Origin: Chara braunii
Taxonomy: Eukaryota; Streptophyta; Charophyceae; Charales; Characeae
NCBI GenBank assembly: GCA_003427395.1
Contig: BFEA01000346.1
Coordinates: forward strand, 1,432,357 to 1,459,358
Length of the DNA stretch: 27,002 nucleotides
Direction of reading: 5' to 3'
Below the pieces are notes generated by a model. It saw nothing but the letters and a program-made list of their open reading frames with translations. It searched no databases and was not told the DNA's origin. Shown in pieces: positions 19,661 through 27,002 of this stretch. The translations under genes and the position numbers were made by a program. The stretch's first letter is position 1; every line of letters starts with the position of its first letter.

Positions 19661-19969
19661 CCTCCAGAGTGCTGCTGCCAAATCCTGAAGACTGCCTCCT
19701 GCCTTCTGCCTCTCCATGAAGTGCATGGGAACTCCCTATGTACTACTCGGCCTGCCTCCTGACTGCCTGCAACTGCAGGGCGAGGCAGTCCAGGAGGCTG
19801 CTCTTGCCAATGCCAGGGCGAGCCAGGGTCTGGCGCTGCAGCTCCTGCTGAGGCTGTCATGGGAACAGACCAAAAATAGCCTGTTCCTGAAACCCTGGTT
19901 TGGTGCCTGAGTGTTAGGGCAGGACGATCTTATGAGGGCCCGAAAGTGGCCCTCCGTTTCAGGCTGAAA

Positions 19970-20125
19970 AGACTCAGGGCCTGGAAGGCCCTGTCTTACG
20001 CTGAAACAACATAGGGCCTGCAGGCCCTCGTTTTCAGGCTTTCAGGCTGAAACGACACGGGGCCTGTAAGCCCTTGTTTTTAGGCTTTTAGGCTGAGACT
20101 GCGGGACGGCCCCTGCAGGCCCGTG
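19970..20125. repeat. Hairpin minisatellite, about 45-bp units
   Basis: Three to four degenerate units each contain a GGGCCTG-x-AGGCCCT-like palindrome followed by TTTCAGGCTGAAAC. The palindromes are kept while the surrounding bases vary, so each unit can form a small stem-loop. Confidence 0.8.
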
Positions 20126-20173
20126 TGGCTGCGCAGTATGCCACATCTTTCTTTCATCTTCGTCTTCTTTTTT

Positions 20174-20259
20174 CCCTCTCTCTCCTCTCAAGTTCATTCA
20201 TTTCTTTTTGCAATTGGACAGCATTGTACTTTCTGATGAATGTGTACTTCGAATTTGGC
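20174..20259 (-). repeat. Interspersed 85-bp repeat, copy 2
   Basis: This is the second copy of the segment at 11875-11960. It is cut off at the left in the same CTT-rich context and ends at GAATTTGGC. Confidence 0.7.
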
Positions 20260-20770
20260 CAGGATAATAACAAAACAGTAATTCAGATCAGAATCAGAAC
20301 CACACCACATGTCAAAAACCTCTAACTTTGTAACGATACAGTAAAAAGCTTTCTAAAGTCAGATGATATCTTGTGAGAGTCAGACTTAACTAATGTTGAA
20401 CGGGTGGAAGGCAGTATTTTTTTCTGCAAAATGACAAAAAACCATTATCGTTCACCAATCACGCGTGTCTCCTTGCCAGCAACGCTCCAGCAACAGTACC
20501 TGATTACTCTATACTGACACTTTTTCCAGTCAGAGAAAACTCTTCTAATTCAGAATGCCCGAGGCCATATTAAATTCGCATTGCGCAGTTTAACAGAATG
20601 TGAGGAAAGCAATCATGATGCAACAAATTCCAAAATTTGCAATACGATAATTAAATAACATTGTTAATTAATGATTTATTGTAGTTATAGCATTGTTATT
20701 ATAACCAATTGCAATACATCTCCAGTACAATCACCGTACGACTTCAATGCGGTTGCAATACACTTTCAGT

Positions 20771-21262
20771 CTAGGCTACTTGGCTCGCCCGGCTGTGCAC
20801 CCCAGGCAAGTTGCCCGAGGGTCACCTGCACATGGCGCGCCCCGTGCAGGGAAAAGCCAGCCCTTTTTCTTTTTAGGGTGGCAATTTTCTGACCATGGGC
20901 GGAGGAGCCCAAATCCAGGCTTCTTTCTTTTTGCCGAGCATTGGCTGTGAAGGGGAGGGAAGGGGGGTATAGATTGGTTTTTAAGGGGCTAAAGGGGTTT
21001 AAAAGGGGGTTACTTAGTCTGATTCTGTTATTTTCTTTTTTCAATCTTCGGTTCCCTGAGTAAGATGTGACCCTCAGCCAAAAGCCGTCTGTATTGCAAT
21101 TCTACAGAACATCGTTTTTCTTCTGGATTTTTTTTTCTTTTTTTTTTTTGGGTGCTGGGACTGCCTGGAACCCTTCCCCGGAGTTCATGCCCGGCCAGGC
21201 ACCCGGGCGTGTATCCAGGCACAAGTTGGGTGCCCGGGCGCCTGGGCAAACAGCGTAGCTTG
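20771..21262. mobile_element. GC-rich terminal-inverted-repeat element, copy 2
   Basis: It starts CTAGGCTAC and ends GCGTAGCTTG, an imperfect inverted repeat related to the 12-bp ends of 9249-9540. The terminal parts are CCCGGGC-rich. The inner block GATGTGACCCTCAG is the inverse of CAGGGTCACATC in copy 1, and the A-rich stretch AAAAAATCC next to it also matches. The element is thus the same family in the opposite orientation, and about 200 bp longer. No protein is encoded. Confidence 0.6.
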
Positions 21263-21695
21263 CAATCTGATTACAAGGTAATTTTGACGCAAAGATTGCT
21301 GACATTCGGGCATACACACACAAACACACGCTTGGGAGAGTATGGGAGTACAGAGCCAAGTTTGGGTCACGTCTACGCTTTGCTCAATCTGTGCCCATTG
21401 GTCAAAAAATGATTCAAAAGCCAAAGGTCGAAAAATCTATTGATTATCAATTTATCATACAACAATCACAATAGAAGTGAGAATAACAATCACACGATAA
21501 GTTGATAATAGTTAATGGTAATAATCAACAAAGACAATTAACAATAACAGATAGCGATAACAATTAATTTGAATTAAACAATAAGAATGCACGATTAGTA
21601 GATTACAATTAACAATGCAACAATATAATTATCACATGAACATTGCCAACATCGCCACACGTTCAAAAGTCAAAGAGTCCAAAAACAATCCCTAC

Positions 21696-21848
21696 CTCCA
21701 CTTCCATATCGAGGTTGTGCTTGATGAGATAATCCCTGGTGGCAGCAACAGCTTGAGGAATACCCCCTGCAGCTGCAATATGGTTGTCCTTGATCATCAC
21801 CATGTCGAAGAGTCCCATGCGGTGATTCTCTCCGCCTCCAATCCGCAC
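21696..21848 (-). CDS. QPT: Quinolinate phosphoribosyltransferase, internal exon (middle, catalytic core)
   Basis: This exon is 153 bp (51 codons), read from 21848 to 21696. The translation starts [13 protein letters not shown], continues [17 protein letters not shown] and ends NLDMEVE. GGG-x-NHR-x-GL and IKDNH are the family core; the His-Arg pair and the Lys bind substrate and PRPP phosphate in characterised homologues. The acceptor is TTCTTCTTGCAG|GTG and the donor GAG|GTAGGG, both phase 0. It follows the exon ending at 24330 across a 2,481-bp intron and precedes the exon at 10784 across a 10,911-bp intron. The wording of the core closely resembles plant QPT proteins as I remember them. 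Extending the open frame past the splice sites gives nonconserved residues on both sides, which supports these boundaries. Confidence 0.93.
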
Positions 21849-22226
21849 CTGCAAGAAGAATGCGGCAGCACAGACGACCATCACCAGGTTCTCTGCTCAT
21901 TACTTGCGTCCCGTTAACATCTTCTTGAGCCCCACCACTACCACTGGACCTGACCTGCCATGCCGACAACGACGGCTAACATACCAGGTCTTTAGCAGCC
22001 TCGTAGAGGGAAAACTGATGCAGTGTTTTCTCATGGTCATCACTTCGTTAAAAAAGATACCCAATCCAGGATAGCAATTGATTGACTTTGTGGCGGTTCA
22101 ACAAATACCCAGCCCTAAAAAATCCAGCAAACATGGGCTGATGCAGTGTTTTCTCACGTGCCTGTGTGCATTGTATGACATTTCTTAAATATCCAGCAAA
22201 TGGACTGGTGGAGTGTCCTCTGTTTA

Positions 22227-22372
22227 TGTCATTGCAGTTTCAACTTTTCACAGTTCAACCCAGAATCTGCCGAGTGTTAAAAATCCATCTACAACCGTTT
22301 ACTGTCATTACAGTTTTCACATCTCAAGCCAGACTTGGCCGAGCGTTAAAAATCCATCTACACCCTTAATCT
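22227..22372. repeat. Imperfect tandem duplication, period about 70-76 bp
   Basis: TGTCATT-x-CAGTTT..., then GTTAAAAATCCATCTACA, occurs twice in succession. A related AAATCCAGCAAA word precedes it at about 22120 and 22190. Confidence 0.75.
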
Positions 22373-23241
22373 TTAAACCCTAAAAAATACGTCGTGCGGT
22401 TTCCATTCACTGTGCTTCCATTTCATGCCCCTAGTACCACTTGCACCTCTCATGCACATACCAAAAGATCCAGGACCTGCTCGGTGGCTCAACAGCACAT
22501 ATATGCAGCCGTTGAGAAGAACGGATCAAATAGTTCAGAACTTCAGAGTCTTCAGACCATGTTGGATATATAACAATGTAACTGGTTAACCTCCTATTAA
22601 CTAGAGGACAAAAAAACTATGAGCCTCAAGACTCTCAACCAAGGGGCCCACAAAAGGCAGGTACTACCCCCTTTTGACCTGAGGATCAAACGTGTGAGCG
22701 GTTCTTCTAAGGGGGTCAGAAAAGACGTGTACAGGCCTGGCACTCTTTGAACCCGACGTTTTCGGCCTGCACGAACACTTCCAGCGTGTGTGGGTCGAAG
22801 TCCAGATTTGGGGATCAAAAGTCGTCCCTTGCCCCATAAGGGTTTCAGAAAAGTCCTTTCGTCAACAGGTACAGGGTCAACGGTCAAAAGAGGCCGCCCA
22901 TGCCAGTCAAGGAGTCAGAGATTTCTCAGTAGTCAACCACAACAACAGATCTGATGCACATCAAAGGCTGTCTGCATTGCTCCACTAGTTTCCAAGGCCC
23001 AATGGGTCCAGGCACACACTGACCAAGCAAATCTGAGCCATCCCGATAACGAACCCTCAGCCATACGAGGAGGCAAGCTGAGGCAAGCCACAGCGGTGCG
23101 GGAGGCAGGAGCGCTGCTCCACTTAGCGCTGGAGGAGGCAGGAGAGGCAGGCACCAGAGAGGAAAAAGACCGCCAGGGAGACAGTAGCCATAGCTATAGT
23201 ATAGAGGAAGACTGAGGTTGAGGGAGATAAGACCTGCGTGG

Positions 23242-23244
<3 letters not shown>

Positions 23245-23332
<88 letters not shown>
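23245..23332 (+). repeat. (GA)n microsatellite, 44 units
   Basis: Eighty-eight bases of uninterrupted GA inside the smaller QPT intron. The Arg-Glu open frame over it is an artefact. Confidence 0.98.
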
Positions 23333-23335
<3 letters not shown>

Positions 23336-23597
23336 GCCTGGCTTACTTGACTTACCTGTTGTTGCTTGGGATGTTAAGGCAGCAGTTTGCTCCTAAAGAT
23401 TCAAGGTGCTGAGCACCAACCTCCGTAGCTGAGCTTTGTTCTGGAGGCTGGGCCAACCTTTGGGGACAGCTGCAGAGAGACCTCATCAGCGGTGGCAACA
23501 GTGAGATACATGCTGAGGTGGGGAGTCTGGTGGGAAGGGTCCTCAAGTTTAAGGGGGGAATGGAATAGCCGCTCAGTTGTATTCACTGATTATTAAC

Positions 23598-23690
23598 GAG
23601 ACTTTTCCCGATTTATGTGTGTCATCCTTGCACAGGGGCCATGCTAATATTATCTGTATCATTCCAATTTTAACGGATGTCCCTGAGGAC
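23598..23690 (-). pseudogene. U6 snRNA pseudogene
   Basis: Read from 23690 down, GTCC...GGGACATCCG, AAAATTGGAA, GATACAGATA, ATTAGCATGGCCCCTG, TGCAAGGATGACAC and AAATCGGGAAA follow U6 snRNA in order over about 93 bases. The essential ACAGAGA box is changed to ACAGATA. GCGCAAGG has become GTGCAAGG and ACGCACAAAT has become ACACATAAAT, mostly CpG-type changes. No terminal T run is present. No plant upstream element or TATA box is visible in the 70 bp upstream. The catalytic AGC triad is kept. Poly(A) and target duplication were not seen. Confidence 0.9.
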
Positions 23691-24167
23691 TTTCCTCCTC
23701 CTTTCTCCTTCTTTCCTACCTTTCTCCTATTTCTAGATACTCGCTGTTGAGGTTACTACATTGTGTGGAATGGCACTACATATATGACTCTGTTGTTGCA
23801 AGATTCTCACGAAAATGGATTCATTATAGCGCCGCCCTCTGCTCTAAATCACTACCACCGATCAGGCATCTTCATCAGAGCTTAGCGCACAATCTGATGA
23901 TATCTAATGCAGCCTGTAACCCTTTATTGTAAATCCGAAACTGCTTCTTAAGACCACATATACATAGTAATCCAACTTTAAGACATCGCATGGTGCTGCC
24001 AAAAGAAAAACCTCAAGGCCCAGAGGGAGTAGCTGGCGTATTTGCGGATGCTTTGTCCACGATCTGCCAAGGTTGGCATGGGTAAAGGTGTGCCGAAAAG
24101 ATAATGTCGAGATAAGATGATGCAGGATCACATGCCATCCTACGTGGTCTTGTATGTACGTGGCTCA

Positions 24168-24203
24168 AAATACACACACATAGACACACAGACACATACA
24201 CAC
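24168..24203 (+). repeat. CA-rich simple sequence
   Basis: Imperfect ACACACA and AGACACA units. Confidence 0.8.
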
Positions 24204-24329
24204 ATCAAGTTCAATCAGTTGATTGCTACACATCCACATTTAATTTTGTGGCATGATGATAGCATCAAAAAGGTTCCATCATGAGAGAAGTAACAGCCAC
24301 AAGGGAGAAACAGGTAGTGGATCACTTAC

Positions 24330-24413
24330 AGCCCATTTGTCGAGGAGTCGTAGGCCTGGCACTGTCTTTCTGGTTTCGAGAATGCGAGCAGGTTGTGCAG
24401 CCTCTGCCATTTC
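24330..24413 (-). CDS. QPT: Quinolinate phosphoribosyltransferase, internal exon (upstream of three)
   Basis: This 84-bp, 28-codon exon is read from 24413 down to 24330. The enzyme (EC 2.4.2.19) converts quinolinate and PRPP to nicotinate mononucleotide, CO2 and pyrophosphate in de novo NAD synthesis; in plants it is usually plastidial. The translation begins [17 protein letters not shown] and ends [15 protein letters not shown]-x-PG is the family signature whose Arg and Lys contact the quinolinate carboxylates. The acceptor reads CATCTCACAG just before 24413 and the donor is GCT|GTAAGT at 24329-24324. Both boundaries are phase 0, so it joins in frame to the exon at 21848. The preceding exon, expected to end in a motif like MSGIATLT, was not found in the remaining 2.6 kb of the window. 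The reading frame is undamaged. Confidence 0.9.
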
Positions 24414-25566
24414 CTGTGAGATGATCAGAGAAAACAAAGTGGGCAGGAGGGGGCAGGGGAAAGAAAACGAAAACAAGTCACTGGTCAGCTGATGTTATTT
24501 CGATTTCCATCCAAAAATCGATAGAATAATCTACACTGAAAGTTGAGACGCTGATGATCACCAGGCTTTTTCCTTCTCTCAACTTTTTCGTACAAAAGGC
24601 TGTAATTTACAAAGAAGTCGAAGCCTCTGTAACAAGATTCTGTCAAATCTGGGCACAAGGCCCATCTGGACACAGGTACGAAGTTTCCGAAAAACAAAAC
24701 CAAGACAAGAAAAGAAAATAAAATCTTTACATTCGTTGTTGGCATCTTTTGAGTCGGCCCAGTTTTATATTGCAATTCTTCAAACATTGGTCTGGCAAGG
24801 GGTTTGGCTAACATTGCCAGAGTGGCCATGGATGGTCTTTTCTGGGGGCACATGGGTGCTTCCCCGTCGCCCTTAGCAGAGGGTGGTTCGAAAGGGCGAG
24901 CGTGGGGTGCTAAGCTTTGGGCTCGAGTAGGCTAGCACGTGGGGTCAGAACAGGGAGGCAGGGGAACAATTTGGCTCATGCCGTTTCAGGTTCTCCGGCC
25001 CTATAGGTCGGGGTGACAGAGTATTTTGTGATGGCTGTTACACACAGTAGGTATGAATAAGCCACAGGCGACGGTTGAGTCCTCTGTCCTCCCAGGACAT
25101 TCTTGCCTTGTTCCAGTCCGCGGCATGAGCTCCTCTCGAACAACTCATGAGCACGGGGCATATCACTTGCTTCTCACACAACAGTTGTCCAAGCTGTGGC
25201 GGAGCCGATGGGTTCCGAGTCTTCTGATGAACGCGGACACGGGAAGTGACCTGCCTCGTTGACGAGACAGCAGACGTCGCCATGACAGCTGGATTGTGAT
25301 CACCCACAGACACTTCTTCACAGTATGCTCGGTTCCACGCTTAGACAACATGCCAGCGTTTGTTCTGCATGATGCCGGAGCTGAGCGTTTAGGAAGAAGA
25401 GCGTGAAGACCAACACGCCAAAGGACCTCCGATCGTAGTGCAACCCCAATGGGGTTGTGAGCTAACTTCTCTCAATGTGTAATGTTTGATGCTTTTTGTG
25501 TGCAACGACCTTGTGGTTTTTGCAGTACCCCTTTTGATTACAGCATGGGCGTATCCATGCTCTGTT
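24414..25566. other. Unassigned sequence upstream of the first QPT exon in the window
   Basis: This is probably intron of QPT. A 122-codon minus-strand frame (24485-24853) contains SMATLAMLAKPLARPMFEEL, flanked by possible splice signals (CCCCCAG and AAT|GTAAAG). It matches nothing I know. No other gene or RNA was recognised. Confidence 0.4.
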
Positions 25567-25953
25567 GATGGCTTTGCATGATCTTTTTCCAGTCGGGGGG
25601 TGGCCAATCTGAACTTGGGCGTGATGTCAATATGGGGCAATTGGGGCATCTAACAAAAGGATACTGATCGGGGATTGGTTACTCTTTGGAGCTTGGTCAT
25701 TGACAGTTGGGGGGAACACGACGATGGATCAGTTTGTGGAAATACAATTTCCAGGTGGATGATGGCTTTGCATGATCTTTTTCCAGTCGGGGGTGGTCAA
25801 TCTGAACTTGGGCGTGATGTCAATATGGGGCAATTGGGGCATTTAACAAAAGGATACTGATCAGGGATTGGTTACTCTTTGGAGCTTGGTCATTGACAGT
25901 TGGGGGGAACTCGACGATGGATCAGTTTGTGGAAGTACAATTTCCAGGTGGAT
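25567..25953. repeat. 194-bp tandem duplication, recent
   Basis: Positions 25567-25760 and 25761-25953 are direct copies with about five substitutions and one single-base length difference. The joint shares GATG with both ends. The duplicated plus-strand frame MVTLWSLVIDSWGE appears in both copies but has no recognised relatives. Confidence 0.93.
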
Positions 25954-26014
25954 GGATACAGGGTGTGGGCAGGCTGACGGGCACCCTTCGGAGGGTAGGA
26001 CATGTAGAATGGAA

Positions 26015-26051
26015 CAAAAAACAACAAAAAAAAACAAAAAAAAAAAAAAAA
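26015..26051 (+). repeat. A-rich tract, possible retroelement tail
   Basis: The sequence AACAAAAAACAACAAAA leads into more than 15 A. It may mark the 3' end of a plus-strand retroposed sequence to its left, but no target duplication was identified. Confidence 0.4.
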
Positions 26052-26641
26052 ACTGGCTTCTGAGCCTTCTCCTCTATGGGGGACAGCTATATTATTTTCA
26101 GCAGGGAGTATGGGAAGTAATCCAATGCCGCCACTTAGTTCCTACACTGCTCAATGCGAGGAGCAGAACCCAGGCTCCTAACACCTGGTTGCGGCTGGGA
26201 GGAGGACCCCGACCCCAACCAACCAGGAGGGGCAAGCCGACTATCTCAGCTAGAATAGAACTTAGTTTTTTCTTCAGGATATATTTACACATGGTGTGGT
26301 GTGAGGTACGATGGTATAAAAGGAAGCAAGGCTATCGGAATGGCCTCCTACATGGAGCATGAGTTTGATTCCGGATAGGAATCCTCATGAAGATGCTACT
26401 TGCAGGGTACTTAAAACGCATAAAGGGAATGTTTGACTGTGGATGGTTTGGGCACATCTGGTTTCGGACTTATGTGGACGCTTCATTGGGATTCAAGCGG
26501 AAGAAGTTTGATGTTCCTTTGATGCATGCGTGGTCGAGTGTAAAAATTGGTGTATTGCTGTATTCGTTTGGCATTTTTGTTGATTTCTTTTTCTCAAGTA
26601 ATAAATTATACCTTTTTAAAGAAAATATTTCTTCTGCTCAG

Positions 26642-26878
26642 GCATGTAGACAGGAACGCAAGCACCGCACAAGAGATTCTCTTGATGGATATTGGGATAG
26701 CTCCCTGCATGTCTGCCACCCAGACGGACATTCAGATTATACGGATGGCAGACACATGGACAGCCATCCAGACAGCTGTCCTTGTGACTGGGATCTCAAG
26801 CATGGCGTGCATTTGTCGAAAAGGTCAAAGCTTCTGGATAGCCTGCCCACCACCTTTTCTTCCCTATTCTCTCATTAG
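26642..26878 (+). CDS. Possible unrecognised exon on the plus strand
   Basis: A good acceptor (TTTCTTCTGCTCAG) precedes an open stretch. One frame reads ILLMDIGIAPCMSATQTD, then TWTAIQTAVLVTGISSMAC. Its composition is more protein-like than the surroundings and includes a possible membrane helix. A second frame is open too and rich in Asp and His. No family is recognised and no matching exon is seen nearby, so this could be chance. The stretch 26052-26641 to its left has only unrecognised open frames. Confidence 0.2.
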   Translation, partial: ACRQERKHRTRDSLDGYWDSSLHVCHPDGHSDYTDGRHMDSHPDSCPCDWDLKHGVHLSKRSKLLDSLPTTFSSLFSH

Positions 26879-26881
26879 AGT

Positions 26882-27001
26882 AGTGTTGCATACCCCAACG
26901 GCCGGTGCCGCTTGACTGGTCGGATGCCGACCAGCCGACGGGTCGGCTGGTAGGCACCTACTGGTCGGTGTCGTCGGTACCCGGCAAAAAAAAAAAAAAA
27001 A
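26882..27001 (+). mobile_element. GC-rich fold-back element with poly(A) tail, copy B
   Basis: It begins AGTGTTGCATACCCC, contains the perfect palindrome ACCAGCCGACGGGTCGGCTGGT split by GG (10-bp arms), and ends in 16 A at the window edge. It aligns with copy A (655-533, minus strand). It may continue past the window. Confidence 0.6.
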
Positions 27002-27002
27002 G

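Larger units (their letters stand above)
10785..21695 (-). other. QPT intron of 10,911 bp, filled with transposons
   Basis: This intron lies between the middle and downstream QPT exons, from donor GTAGGG to acceptor TGATTGCAG. It contains a gag remnant, a LINE with a target-site duplication, a 708-base run of N, long (CT)n, hairpin minisatellites, and a GC-rich element with terminal inverted repeats. Its length is the assembled length including N, so it is approximate. The LINE is in the same orientation as the host gene. The stretch 20260-20770 is AT-rich with no recognisable gene. The stretch 21430-21660 is a low-complexity series of CAAT and AATAA words. Confidence 0.85.
21849..24329 (-). 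other. QPT intron of 2,481 bp
   Basis: This intron lies between the two upstream QPT exons, from donor GTAAGT to acceptor TTCTTCTTGCAG. It contains an imperfect tandem duplication (22227-22372), an 88-bp (GA)n (23245-23332), a U6 snRNA pseudogene (23598-23690) and CA-rich sequence (24168-24203). Open frames such as 22597-22887 on the minus strand match nothing I recognise. Outside those repeats I see no further gene. Confidence 0.85.

Noticed and set aside
22597-22887. 96-codon minus-strand frame
   Set aside because: No motif or relative recognised, and it lies inside the QPT intron without splice or codon support.
24485-24853. Possible upstream QPT exon
   Set aside because: The ATLA word looked like the GIATLT end of the expected exon, but no other residues agree and the frame does not fit.
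26346-26376. Box-B-like GAGTTTGATTCCGG
   Set aside because: No cloverleaf or box A could be placed upstream.

Overview
This window looks like nuclear DNA from a plant-lineage (streptophyte) eukaryote with a repeat-rich genome. The evidence is a spliced plant-type quinolinate phosphoribosyltransferase gene, a U2 snRNA fragment with a plant-like 5' end, a plastid-type tRNA-Ala fragment, and L1-type LINEs carrying a C-terminal zf-RVT domain. A charophyte alga, bryophyte or fern would fit; the species cannot be fixed from the sequence. There is no prokaryotic gene organisation. Most open reading frames here are by-products of repeats.

The one host gene I can support lies on the minus strand. Three consecutive phase-0 exons encode the central catalytic part of quinolinate phosphoribosyltransferase (QPT/NadC, de novo NAD synthesis). 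They are at 24413-24330 (28 codons), 21848-21696 (51 codons) and 10784-10605 (60 codons). Each has recognisable splice signals. The introns between them are 2,481 bp and 10,911 bp. The first and last parts of the gene are not in the window, so both outer regions are probably intron as well.

Layout. 1-1150: two tRNA-derived SINE-like copies, a plastid tRNA half, a GC-rich fold-back element with a poly(A) tail, and a long (GA)n. 1152-9235: an old, decayed L1-like LINE on the minus strand with ORF1 (zinc knuckle) and ORF2 (endonuclease, reverse transcriptase, zf-RVT remnant). It carries a 1.1-kb insertion and two internal tandem duplications. 9249-9900: a GC-rich element with terminal inverted repeats, a duplicated SINE segment, and a U2 snRNA retrofragment with poly(A) and target-site duplication. 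10605-24413: the QPT exons and introns. The large intron holds an LTR-type gag remnant (11895-12672), a younger 5'-truncated LINE bounded by an 18-bp target-site duplication (13287-18244, with a 708-base assembly gap), microsatellites, hairpin minisatellites and a second copy of the terminal-inverted-repeat element. The smaller intron holds a U6 snRNA pseudogene and an 88-bp (GA)n. 24414-27002: mostly unassigned sequence with a recent 194-bp tandem duplication, ending in a second copy of the fold-back poly(A) element.

There is no operon or defence-type system. The main points of interest are the host gene spread across nested transposons, clear signs of LINE-type retrotransposition acting on other RNAs (U2), and at least three short interspersed families seen more than once in the window.
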